Below are positions 35,132-43,103 of a stretch of 64,000 nt of DNA, one piece after another. Each line of letters starts with the position of its first letter. Positions within the stretch are counted from its first letter, which is position 1. Below the pieces are notes generated by a model. The model was not told the origin of the DNA. It saw only the letters and a program-made list of their open reading frames with translations, and ran no database searches. Source of the DNA: CAVOJY01 sp963696405. GTDB lineage: Bacteria; Chloroflexota; Limnocylindria; Limnocylindrales; CSP1-4. The translations under genes were made by a program, and so were the position numbers. The DNA lies in assembly GCA_963696405.1 (NCBI GenBank), contig CAVOJY010000005.1, positions 543,161 through 607,160 of the forward strand, given 5' to 3'.

Positions 35132-35506
35132 CTAGAGCCCGAGCACGAAGCGCAGCGCCGCGTCCAGGGCCTCCAGCCGGTCGGGAGCGAGCCGCCCCGC
35201 TCGTGGGCCGAGCTCGGTGGTCGGGAATGTGAAGACCTGGTCCGCCTTGATCCACCCGTCCCGGTCGAGACCGCTCTCCCGCGCCCCCACGGACACCAGG
35301 TAGGGCGGCCGGAGCGCGGCGCTCCTGGGCGCGCTCGTCATCGGCACGACGAGGACCGTCGACGAGCCGGACATGCGATCGGTCTGAACGACCACCGCCG
35401 GGTGAGGTCCGAAGAGCACGTGGCCACCAACGTCGCGGAAGGTCAGGAAGTGGATGTCCCCGCGACGCGGCCCGCCGCCGGCCGGCCGATTGCCGATGCT
35501 CACCAT
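35132..35506 (-). CDS. MazF/PemK-type toxin
   Basis: 124 residues. Beta-barrel landmarks: PRRGDIHFLTF, HPAVVVQTDRMSGSSTVLVVPMTSA, DGWIKADQVFTFPTTEL. These match the MazF/PemK endoribonuclease fold that cuts mRNA. It overlaps its antitoxin gene by 7 bp. Start ATG 35506. Confidence 0.85.
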   Translation of the reverse strand: MVSIGNRPAGGGPRRGDIHFLTFRDVGGHVLFGPHPAVVVQTDRMSGSSTVLVVPMTSAPRSAALRPPYLVSVGARESGLDRDGWIKADQVFTFPTTELGPRAGRLAPDRLEALDAALRFVLGL

Positions 35507-35826
35507 TCGAGCGTCCCAATCACTTCCGCCGCCAGCGGTGCCGAGGCGGCCGCGAACCGCAGGTTGTCCTCCGCGTCCAGCTCAAGGGCCGCGTTGAGGC
35601 GCGCCTGCTCGTCGGCCAGGCGATCGGCCTCGACGAGCTCCGCCAGCACCGTGCTGAGGCCGACGCCCCGCTCCTCGGCTCGGGCGGCGAGGTATGCAAC
35701 GGCGTCCTCGGGGAGGCTCACGGACAGCTTCCGCCGAGGACGGGGGGCACGCCGGGGGATGGCCCGCGCGTCAATGGTCGGAGTCCGGGAAGACACGGGA
35801 GATAGGCCTCCGAGCGAGCCACGGGC
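35500..35826 (-). CDS. Antitoxin paired with MazF-like toxin (RHH type)
   Basis: 108 residues from ATG 35826, 27 nt after the predicted transcription start. Basic start PRRAPRPRRKLSVSLPEDAVAYLAARAEERGVGLS is a ribbon-helix-helix fold, then an acidic toxin-binding tail (LELDAEDNLRFAAASAPL). In-frame sequence further upstream overlaps the operator and is unlikely to be translated. Confidence 0.7.
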   Translation of the reverse strand, partial: ARGSLGGLSPVSSRTPTIDARAIPRRAPRPRRKLSVSLPEDAVAYLAARAEERGVGLSTVLAELVEADRLADEQARLNAALELDAEDNLRFAAASAPLAAEVIGTLEW

Positions 35827-35859
35827 CATCCGAAACGAGCGACCAGCGCGCTGCGCGTG

Positions 35860-35902
35860 AGAATACCACTGATGTCCTACCGGCAGGTAGTACCCAATGG
35901 TA
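35860..35902 (-). promoter_or_regulatory. MazEF-like promoter with two TACC-N4-GGTA operators
   Basis: TATTCT (-10, RC of 35860-35865) is followed upstream by TACC-GGCA-GGTA (35878-35889) and TACC-CAAT-GGTA (35891-35902), centred 13 bp apart, plus a further TACC at 35864-35867. This is the layout expected for cooperative autorepression by an RHH antitoxin. Confidence 0.65.
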
Positions 35903-36080
35903 GGCACGAGCGTCCCACGGACGTCGTCGAAGCGGCCGAGCAGACGGATCATCGCCCGGACATCATGAGCTGCGCCACTTACCGCTCCGTGCCTGCAGAT
36001 GACACCCGAGTCGTCACCGGTCCTGCTCTGAGAGCACGTTTCCCCTCGGAATCGAGTACGCTCGCCTCCGGGAGGGCAGC

Positions 36081-36389
36081 ATGAACGCAGCGATCAGCCC
36101 GCATCTTGACGCCATTGCCAACCTGTGCCGCCGCCATGGCGTGCGCAGACTCGCGCTCTTCGGCTCGGCCGCGCGCGACGAGTTCGATCCGCAACGGAGC
36201 GACGTCGACTTCCTGGTCGATTTCGAGCCCCTGCCGCGTGGCTCCTATGCCGACGCCTACTTCGGCCTGCGAGACGACCTCGAGCGTCTCCTGGAGCGCC
36301 CTGTCGACCTGGTCGTCGAATCGGCGATCAAGAACCCCTACTTCCGCGAGTCCGTCGAGACGACGCAGGCGCTGCTCTATGGGGCTTGA
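36081..36389 (+). CDS. MNT-type nucleotidyltransferase antitoxin
   Basis: 102 residues, standard size. ALFGSAARDEFDPQRSDVDFLVDF contains GSxxR (from residue 28) and DxD. GGAGGG precedes ATG 36081. It should inactivate a HEPN partner, but the HEPN gene that overlaps its 3' end (ATGGGGCTTGA) is truncated. Confidence 0.85.
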   Translation: MNAAISPHLDAIANLCRRHGVRRLALFGSAARDEFDPQRSDVDFLVDFEPLPRGSYADAYFGLRDDLERLLERPVDLVVESAIKNPYFRESVETTQALLYGA

Positions 36390-36457
36390 GGCCAAGAAGT
36401 ACCTCTACGAAATCCGGCATGCCGCCGATCTTCTGACCGACTTCACTGCCGGCTGAG
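36380..36457 (+). pseudogene. HEPN toxin gene truncated after 25 codons
   Basis: MGLEAKKYLYEIRHAADLLTDF is the typical first helix of DUF86 HEPN toxins. The next codons end in TGA and the Rx4H motif never appears. The sequence to 36644 holds only unrelated fragments, such as a short frame ending VVIVERLLGEAAR, so the toxin is lost by deletion. Confidence 0.65.
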
Positions 36458-36644
36458 GCGCGGCCGGCTGGTTCGACGCGGGGTCCACCCCATGGTGGTG
36501 GTCGAGCGCGAGGGGGGCCTCTACCGCCGCCACACGCGGCTCGACGTCGCGCCTGGCGCGACGTCGTCATCGTCGAGCGCCTGCTGGGGGAGGCGGCGAG
36601 ATAGCGAGACAGGGTGTGACACGAGGCGGCGGCCCAACCGCCGA

Positions 36645-37559
36645 CTACCCGCGGGCCCCCTCCCCCGGCGTCGACCACTTTCTCGTCACCGGATCCCAGG
36701 CCAGACGGGCGCGATCCTCAAAGACCGGCCGGAAGAACTCGATCAGAAGTTCGCGCGCGGCCCGCGGCGTCACGGGACCGAGCGTCAGTTCGCCGCGCCA
36801 TCGATCGTAGGGCCGGGTCCACGACGCGGGCATCAAAGGGATCGCCGGCGGCCACGAGTGCGTGGCGCGCCTTTCGAATGTCGCCCGTCCCAATTCAATG
36901 AGCGTGTCCGAACGAAACGCGAACCGCTCCACGAACCAGACAAGATCCACGAGGTCGCGGGCGCGCGAGTTCTCTTTGCCACGCGGGAGGGTGAGCGCGT
37001 GGATCTTCTCGGCAACCTGGAACGAAACCGGCAGCACCGGAATGCGAGATCGAGGGAATCCGAGACGGTCCACGACCGGGTCCGAAACGCACTCCTCCAC
37101 TTCGGCGACTGGCACGTCCGCGCCGCTGACGTCAACCTTGAATTGGACGAGGGAGGAACCGCCGAGCCGGGCGAGGACCGCGAAACGGAGGCCGCCGCCG
37201 GGAGGGCCACCGAGAGGGCGCCCGGCGGCGGTCGACTCAAAGGCGAAGCCATCGCCGAGATCGCAGGCAAACGCCGCTGCCAAGAGCGTCGGTGGGCGAT
37301 CGACCTCCGCGCCGATCACGAGGTCAAGGTCCTCCGTGAACCGAGCCTGGGACGGCCGGCGCAGCTGGTTTGCGTAGCCTCCCTTGACCACCCAGGAGCC
37401 TGCGGGCGTCGCGTTGAGCAGGCGAGCGAGCAACCGGTCGATGGAAACGACCAAGTGGACACGGCGTGGAGGTACGCCGGCCATTCTGGCCTCGTTGCCC
37501 ATGCGCGTGATGAGGCTCGCCCTGTGGCCCTCGGGCGTTGCCCGACGATCGGGCGTCAC
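36645..37559 (-). CDS. AbiEii-type nucleotidyltransferase toxin
   Basis: 304 residues. VVKGGYANQLRRPSQARFTEDLDLVIG is the AbiEii active-site region (Lys-Gly-Gly, then DxD); VAEKIHALTLPRGKENSRARDLVDLVWF is the conserved second half. These toxins transfer nucleotides to tRNA and block growth in phage defence. It overlaps the antitoxin stop by 4 bp (ATGA). Confidence 0.87.
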   Translation of the reverse strand: MTPDRRATPEGHRASLITRMGNEARMAGVPPRRVHLVVSIDRLLARLLNATPAGSWVVKGGYANQLRRPSQARFTEDLDLVIGAEVDRPPTLLAAAFACDLGDGFAFESTAAGRPLGGPPGGGLRFAVLARLGGSSLVQFKVDVSGADVPVAEVEECVSDPVVDRLGFPRSRIPVLPVSFQVAEKIHALTLPRGKENSRARDLVDLVWFVERFAFRSDTLIELGRATFERRATHSWPPAIPLMPASWTRPYDRWRGELTLGPVTPRAARELLIEFFRPVFEDRARLAWDPVTRKWSTPGEGARG

Positions 37560-38104
37560 AACCCGGCCCGTGCCAGGCGCGGGTGCGCCCGCAGCAGCGC
37601 GAGGTCGTCATCCGTGAGGAATCCCCGATTGCGCGCCTCAAGAGCGGCGGCGATGAGCTGGTCCGAAATCAGAGCCGATGCGAGCGCAGTCAAAATCGCC
37701 CGGCGGGCTGTGCTTACCCAAAGCCCGTCACGGTAGGTACGGTCGGTCCCCGCACGGGCCCGCGACCGATGCAGCCGGATCCCCGGTCGCGCCGAGAGGC
37801 GCGAGCTCTCGGGGATCGTGAAGTGAGTCACCGACGGAATCAGGTCTGACAACCCGAGCAGCGAGAGGGCCGTCTCGTGGCTGAACGTGCCGAACGGGGC
37901 CATCACCCGGAGAGCGTGGAGCAGATCATCCGGCCCGGCTGGCCAGTGGGACAGCCGATACAGGCCCCGCTCGATGCGCTCGACCTGGCGCCGGTCCGTC
38001 CGCCAGGACAGCGCGCGCCTCGTGATACCCTCGGCGGCCGCCTGGGCAGTCGTGAAGTAGCCGTGTTGTTCCGCAGCAAGCCGCAACAGATCATCCCAAG
38101 ACAT
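37556..38104 (-). CDS. AbiEi-type antitoxin/repressor
   Basis: 182 residues. N-terminal winged-helix HGYFTTAQAAAEGITRRALSW and RIERGLYRL, then GTFSHETALSLLGLSDLIP and ISTARRAIL-like positions (VSTARRAILTALAS) of the AbiEi_4 family. It binds its own promoter and antagonises AbiEii (type IV toxin-antitoxin). Start ATG 38104, 8 bp from the operator-like repeat. Confidence 0.87.
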   Translation of the reverse strand: MSWDDLLRLAAEQHGYFTTAQAAAEGITRRALSWRTDRRQVERIERGLYRLSHWPAGPDDLLHALRVMAPFGTFSHETALSLLGLSDLIPSVTHFTIPESSRLSARPGIRLHRSRARAGTDRTYRDGLWVSTARRAILTALASALISDQLIAAALEARNRGFLTDDDLALLRAHPRLARAGL

Positions 38105-38112
38105 GCGCCCAT

Positions 38113-38129
38113 GTTACGTATTCTGTAAC
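38113..38129 (-). promoter_or_regulatory. Inverted repeat GTTAC-N7-GTAAC before abiE genes
   Basis: The repeat lies just upstream of the AbiEi start and contains the TAA stop of the upstream helicase frame. AbiEi repressors bind inverted repeats at this position; binding here is inferred. Confidence 0.5.
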
Positions 38130-41100
38130 TTAGACGCAAGGCGCGGGGTTGCGCCGTGGGGCGGCGCCAGGAATCGGGCCAGCAGGGCCAGCCCGATCTC
38201 GCGCGTCCGTGGATCCAGGTCCTCGGCGAGGTCAAGCGCGATGGCGGACACAGGCGCATAGCGGCGTTCCGGCCAATCCTGCGCAAACCGCGGCGTCAGG
38301 CGCAGGATGACGTTCGGCTCGCGACTGGCCCGCAATCGGTATCCATTGACGAGCCCCTCGAAGCGATCCCTCACGACGTAGGCGTCCACGACGTCGGACG
38401 CACGGAGACCCAGCTGCAGGTCGGTCGCCGCTGGCGGACCAGTGAGCATCAGAAAGACCTCGGAGGTGTAGGCGCAGAGGTCCGGGTGCAGGCGCCACGT
38501 CCGCGCGAGGAACAGGCCGAGATGGTCCGGCATGGTGTCGGCATCGCCCAGGAGATGGCCGAGAGCCGAGCGCTCTGCCCCCGGCGGATGGGTCCCCTTG
38601 AGCGGCTGCTGGAGCTGCTGGGGGTCGCCGAGCAGGACGAGGCTGCGGGCCGAGCCGGCAACGGCGACGGTGTTGGCAAGGGACAGCTGGCCCGCCTCGT
38701 CGATGACGAGGACGTCGACCGCGTCGGTGAAGTCCTCGCGCGACCAGACCCAGGCCGTGCCTCCCAGGACGTCGATCTCTCCGGAGGCCAGCGCGGCGCG
38801 CGCGGCGGCGTTGGTGTCGAAGCAGCGGGCGGCGGCGCAGGTGCAGTCATGGTCCGTGCCGCACTTCTGTCCGACGCGGACGACGGCCCCCGACTCCCGG
38901 GCAGCCTCGACGACCTCCTCGAGCAGATGGCCGATGACCTTGTGGCTGTTGGCCGTGACGCCGACCCGCTTGCCGGCTCGCACGAGATCGACGATCAGGC
39001 GCGCACCGGCGTAGGTCTTGCCCGACCCCGGCGGTCCCTGGATCGCCAGGCACGAGCCGTCGAGGGCGAGGGCGAGCCGGCGGGCGGCCTCGAGCTCCGA
39101 CTCGCCGGGATGGCGCAGGGCGGCCCCGGCGGCCTGCCCGACGCGCGGCGGCCGGCGCAGCAGGAGCTCGCGCGCGGCCGGGGCGGGCCCCTGCCCTTCC
39201 GGGTACGGCCCCTCCACGCCGTGATCCGCCACCCAGTAGCCCAGGCGCAGGAGGCTGTGCTCGAGCTCGTCGGTGCGGACGTACTCGAAGGGGACCAGCG
39301 AGACCGGGTGCGGCACGTCGCTTTCGCGCCCCCGCTTGAGGTCGATGGTGCAGGCCCCCGGGTCGAGGGCCACGACCGTCCCCGGCGAGCTGCCGGTGGC
39401 CGGGTCGCGGACTTCGGTCCCCACCGCGATGTCGTGGTCCTGCGGCGGGAAGCGGTAGCGGTGGAGGAAGCATCGCTTCGTCTCGCCGACGACCCCCACG
39501 TAGTCCAGGCCGCCGATCGGCTCGGAGGCCTCGATGCGCTCCTCGTCGGTGAGCTCGCCCATGAGGTGGTAGTAGAGCCACCAGAAGGACTTGTCCTCGC
39601 GGCGGTGCCAGGACAGGAGCTGCGCGAGGAGCCAGCGGGCGTGCTGCCCGGGGGTGCGCTCGGCCTCGTCGGCCGGGACGCCCGCGGCCAGGCGGTCGGC
39701 CAGCGCCTTGACCTCGGCCAGGGCCTCGCTCAGCCGCTCGGCCGGGTCGCCGCTCCTGGGCACGGGCCGCGGCAGGGGCTCGCCGATCCGCGCGGCCAGC
39801 TCCGGGCGGCGCTCCTCGAGCCAGTCGCGGAGCCGCCAGTTCGACAGGCAGTCGTCGCGGTTGTAGCCGGCGATCCGGTCGAGGGTCGCCTGGTCGCCAC
39901 CCTCGCTCCCGCCCTCCTCCAGCCATGCCTCGAAGGCCACGATGCTCGAACCGGCGTCGCGAAGGTCGACCTCGCGGGTGAAGCCATAGAGGGGCTCCAG
40001 GCGCTTGATCGAGTAGCTCTCCACCGAGGCGCGCAGGCCCTGGCGCACGGCCCGGAAGAGGTCCACGAAGACCCCGCCCCGCAAGAGGCGGTCGACCTCG
40101 GCCTCGCGTGTCCCGTGGCGCCCCATGAGCCGCTTGACAGCCGAGGGCTCGTAGGGGGCGTAGTGGTAGACGTGGAGCCCGGGATCCTGTTCCAGGCGCT
40201 CGACGAGGAAGTCGATGAGGCGCTCGAAGGCGGCCTTCTCGCCGTCGAGGTCGGTGGCCCAGAAGGCGTGGTAGGTGGGGCCGCCGTCGGGCTCGGGGAG
40301 CGCTGGCTCGATAACCCCGAAGAGGTACTCCAGGCCCTCGTCGGCGACGAAGGGGTCGCCCTCGATGTCGAAGAAGAGATCGCCCGGCGACGGTTCGGGC
40401 AGGACGAGCAGCCCGCGGTCGGGCTCCAGCGTGCCGTCGTCGAGGCGCGACGGCTCGAGCAGCTCATAGAGCACGCGGCCCCGGTCCTCGCCCTCGACCT
40501 GGATGCGGGCCTGCTCGCGCACGCGTTCCCACGCCTGGGCCGTGCCGTGCTCGGGCGGCGGGTCGAGGGGAAGGGGGAGCCGGGCCAGGCCGCGCCGGGT
40601 GGGGACGCCGCGGGCCTTCAGCTCGGTCTTCTGGCGAGCGTAGATCCCGGCCACCAGCGAGAGGTCGTCGTCGGCCCGCCGGCGGCGGGCGCAGACGATG
40701 CGCCAGCGGCACACCTCGCAGTGCTCGACCGGGTCGGGATAGGTGGCCGCGGGCGGGTAGGCCGGGGGCTCCTCGCGCAGGGCGGCCGCCTCGAAGCGCG
40801 ACTTGACGAGGCGAAAGTAGGCCGCGTAGTCGGCCACCCGCAGGGCCTCGAGCGGCGCGTCGCGGCCGCCCAGGGCCACCCGCATCGTCTCGGGCGCCCG
40901 GCCCTGGAGCCGGGCCACCTGGTCGCTGTAGGAGCAGAGCTGGAGCACCGTGCCCGCCTTCGTGTGGCGGGCCAGCTTGGCGTCGGTGACCTCGTAGCTC
41001 CAGGGCCCGAGGTCGCTCCCGTCGTCCACCCGCACCAGGAAGTCGGCGAAACCGCGCCAGCGCCCGTCGAAGAAGGCCGCCTGGTAGATCACCTCGTCGC

Positions 41101-41401
41101 CGCGCCGCATGGCCTCGAGGGTCCGCGCGGCAGCCTCTCGGAGCTTGGTGGCCTGGTCGGTGATGCTGGCGTCGGGGTCGATGGCCGTCACCGCGCGTCC
41201 GGACGCCTCGAATTCCGCGCGGATCTTGGCCTCGTGCTCGAAGCCGCGCCGGACGATGAGATCGAGCTCGGGGTCCGGGATGACCGGCCGCTTCACGAGG
41301 CCCATCGCGGCGGCCCGCTCGAGCTCGGTCAGGTGCTCGCAGGCGAGATAGCCGACCAGGTCGGTCGGCGAGAAGACGAGCTGCCCCTCGATGCGCTGCA
41401 T
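38114..41401 (-). CDS. TM0106-family RecB-like nuclease fused to superfamily 1 helicase, with a replaced C-terminus
   Basis: 1095 residues. N-terminal TM0106/RecB-like nuclease (EGQLVFSPTDLVGYLACEH; EHCEVCRWRIVCARRRR with Cys ligands), a middle RNase H-like domain (DLFFDIEGDPFV, GYNRDDCLSNWRLRDWL), then the first helicase RecA domain with Walker A GPPGSGKT (~789) and Walker B VLVIDEAGQLS (~895). After TWRLHPDLCAYTSEVF (~978) the family sequence ends. The second RecA domain with its motifs IV-VI is missing, replaced by ~110 residues such as YRLRASREPNVILRL and APVSAIALDLAEDLDPRTREIG. This tail resembles AbiEi-like regulator C-termini. Helicase activity is unlikely. Confidence 0.8.
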   Translation of the reverse strand: MQRIEGQLVFSPTDLVGYLACEHLTELERAAAMGLVKRPVIPDPELDLIVRRGFEHEAKIRAEFEASGRAVTAIDPDASITDQATKLREAAARTLEAMRRGDEVIYQAAFFDGRWRGFADFLVRVDDGSDLGPWSYEVTDAKLARHTKAGTVLQLCSYSDQVARLQGRAPETMRVALGGRDAPLEALRVADYAAYFRLVKSRFEAAALREEPPAYPPAATYPDPVEHCEVCRWRIVCARRRRADDDLSLVAGIYARQKTELKARGVPTRRGLARLPLPLDPPPEHGTAQAWERVREQARIQVEGEDRGRVLYELLEPSRLDDGTLEPDRGLLVLPEPSPGDLFFDIEGDPFVADEGLEYLFGVIEPALPEPDGGPTYHAFWATDLDGEKAAFERLIDFLVERLEQDPGLHVYHYAPYEPSAVKRLMGRHGTREAEVDRLLRGGVFVDLFRAVRQGLRASVESYSIKRLEPLYGFTREVDLRDAGSSIVAFEAWLEEGGSEGGDQATLDRIAGYNRDDCLSNWRLRDWLEERRPELAARIGEPLPRPVPRSGDPAERLSEALAEVKALADRLAAGVPADEAERTPGQHARWLLAQLLSWHRREDKSFWWLYYHLMGELTDEERIEASEPIGGLDYVGVVGETKRCFLHRYRFPPQDHDIAVGTEVRDPATGSSPGTVVALDPGACTIDLKRGRESDVPHPVSLVPFEYVRTDELEHSLLRLGYWVADHGVEGPYPEGQGPAPAARELLLRRPPRVGQAAGAALRHPGESELEAARRLALALDGSCLAIQGPPGSGKTYAGARLIVDLVRAGKRVGVTANSHKVIGHLLEEVVEAARESGAVVRVGQKCGTDHDCTCAAARCFDTNAAARAALASGEIDVLGGTAWVWSREDFTDAVDVLVIDEAGQLSLANTVAVAGSARSLVLLGDPQQLQQPLKGTHPPGAERSALGHLLGDADTMPDHLGLFLARTWRLHPDLCAYTSEVFLMLTGPPAATDLQLGLRASDVVDAYVVRDRFEGLVNGYRLRASREPNVILRLTPRFAQDWPERRYAPVSAIALDLAEDLDPRTREIGLALLARFLAPPHGATPRLASKLQNT

Positions 41402-41545
41402 CAGGCGCTCATGATGCGCCTGCGCCGTGCCGGCTCGGGCGGTGCGCGCGGCGGGCTCCGCCCGGACAACGCGGCGATAAGCGCGAGTAGAGGCTCCGCC
41501 AAGCGCTGCCTGTCAGTCTTGCAGATGCGATTCTCGGCATCTTAA

Positions 41546-41571
41546 TGCCGAAAAGGATATCCTTTTGGGCA
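41546..41571. promoter_or_regulatory. 26-bp near-perfect palindrome upstream of the DUF4143 ATPase
   Basis: The core AAAAGGATATCCTTTT (41551-41566) is a perfect 16-bp palindrome, extended by TGCC (41546-41549) and GGCA (41568-41571) with one mismatched pair. It stands out in a GC-rich genome and lies 29 bp before the GTG start, overlapping where the promoter should be. Confidence 0.8.
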
Positions 41572-41599
41572 TAGCGCCGCCAACAGGAGAGAACCACGC

Positions 41600-43009
41600 G
41601 TGAATGATGCCCAGCTCGCGCGCCTGCTGACGGAACGGAACAGCTGGTGGGCGAACCCGGAGTGGGAGCGCGACGATCCCGACCTGCGGCCCCTTCGTGC
41701 GACGCCGTTCACCTACCGTCCGGAGCCGCTTACCGGCATCACGCCGGGCGGACTCTTCCTCCTCCTGGGCCCCCGACGGGTCGGAAAGACGGTCGAACTG
41801 AAGCGTGCGGTCGCCGCTGTCATCGAGGCAGGCGCGGCTCCGCGCCAGGTCACGTTCCTTTCGTGCGACGGACTCCGGGCGGCTGATCTTCGGCGCGCGG
41901 TCGGCGTGGCGCGCAACCTGACGAGAGTCGTGGCTGGGCCACGGTACTGGTTCATCGATGAAGTCACGTCCGTGCCGGGCTGGCCAGCGGTCATCAAGGA
42001 TCTGCGCGATGGCACGGACTTCCGCGACGCCTGTGTGGTTCTGACCGGTTCGTCAAGCCGGGACCTCCAGGACGCCGTGGACCACTTGGCGGGACGGCGA
42101 GGCGATGACGCCATCGGCGTCGAGCGGCTCCTGCTGCCGATGCCATTCCGGTCTTTCTGCCACATGACGGGACATCCAGAGAACCTGCCCGACGTGGAGC
42201 CGTTCCGTCCGCGGGATGTCTTCAATTCAGGTCGAGATGCCCTGGAGCAACTCGCACCGCGCTGGCCCGAGCTGGCCGATCAATGGGAGCTCTATCTCGC
42301 GGTAGGCGGGTATCCGCAGGCGGTCCGCACCTTTGTCGAGCGAGGGGCCGTTGCTCCAGCCTTCCGGCGCGACCTCTGGGACGTGATCCGGGGGGAGGCG
42401 TTTCGAAGCAGCCGCATGACAGACGCCGAGACGCTCGGGTTGGTGGCGCGCCTCGCCGAGGGGCTGGGCGGGCCGCTGAACCTCTCGAGGATCACTCGCG
42501 ACGTGGGCCTGTCGTCACACCACCTCGTCGAGGATCGGATCACCTCGCTGACAGCCGCGTTCCTGGCGTTCCGCTGCTATCGGGAGGAAGCGGGGCGTCC
42601 GAACCTCGGTGCCCAGCGGAAGCTGTACTTCGTCGATCCACTCGTGGCAACGCTCGCCCAGGAGCGCGATCGGTCGTACCCGGTGCCCGACGTGCCGTAC
42701 CTCTCCGAGCAGCAGCTGGCCCTCGCGCTCGCCCGCGCGGTGGAACGGGAGCGACCAGGCAGCTTCGTCGCCCAGACAGAAGTGCGATTCTGGCGCAACC
42801 CGATCAGCGGAACGGAGGTCGATTTCGTGGGGCCGGCTCTCGCCGCCGGGTTCGAGTCGAAGTACGTGGACGCCGGCTGGCGACGCGAAACGCAGGCCTT
42901 GATCCATCGCCAGCGCGGCGGGATCGTGGCAACCCGGGGTGCTCTCGCTCTCGACGACGATGCCTTCGCCGTGCCCGCCGGCCTGCTCGTCTGGCTGCTT
43001 GGGGGCTGA
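41600..43009 (+). CDS. AAA-family ATPase with DUF4143 domain
   Basis: 469 residues from GTG 41600 (AGGAGA upstream). Walker A GPRRVGKT (~58-65), Walker B YWFIDEVTSV, sensor VVLTGSSSRDL, a winged-helix region, then DUF4143 with TEVDFVGPALAAGFESK, a PD-(D/E)xK-like pattern. These proteins are common in variable genomes near toxin-antitoxin and defence genes; function is unresolved. Palindromic operator immediately upstream. Confidence 0.87.
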   Translation: MNDAQLARLLTERNSWWANPEWERDDPDLRPLRATPFTYRPEPLTGITPGGLFLLLGPRRVGKTVELKRAVAAVIEAGAAPRQVTFLSCDGLRAADLRRAVGVARNLTRVVAGPRYWFIDEVTSVPGWPAVIKDLRDGTDFRDACVVLTGSSSRDLQDAVDHLAGRRGDDAIGVERLLLPMPFRSFCHMTGHPENLPDVEPFRPRDVFNSGRDALEQLAPRWPELADQWELYLAVGGYPQAVRTFVERGAVAPAFRRDLWDVIRGEAFRSSRMTDAETLGLVARLAEGLGGPLNLSRITRDVGLSSHHLVEDRITSLTAAFLAFRCYREEAGRPNLGAQRKLYFVDPLVATLAQERDRSYPVPDVPYLSEQQLALALARAVERERPGSFVAQTEVRFWRNPISGTEVDFVGPALAAGFESKYVDAGWRRETQALIHRQRGGIVATRGALALDDDAFAVPAGLLVWLLGG

Positions 43010-43060
43010 CGCGGCGTCGCCACCTTGAGGCCCAGGGTGGGCCGTCGGTGGACGCCGGTC

Positions 43061-43103
43061 GTGTCCTGCTGAACCTCAGTTCCGCTGAGCTTCAGCAGGA
43101 CAC
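43061..43103. terminator. Strong 13-bp hairpin between convergent genes
   Basis: GTGTCCTGCTGAA (43061-43073) pairs perfectly with 43091-43103. An inner CTCAG/CTGAG stem closes a 5-nt loop. It ends the DUF4143 gene and overlaps the last codons of the convergent NERD helicase, so it probably works in both directions, without T-tracts. Confidence 0.6.

Noticed and set aside
38156..41545. 1129-residue plus-strand open frame opposite the nuclease-helicase
   Set aside because: Composition is Arg/Gly/Val-rich antisense shadow of a GC-rich gene; the minus strand has clear family motifs and normal codon use.
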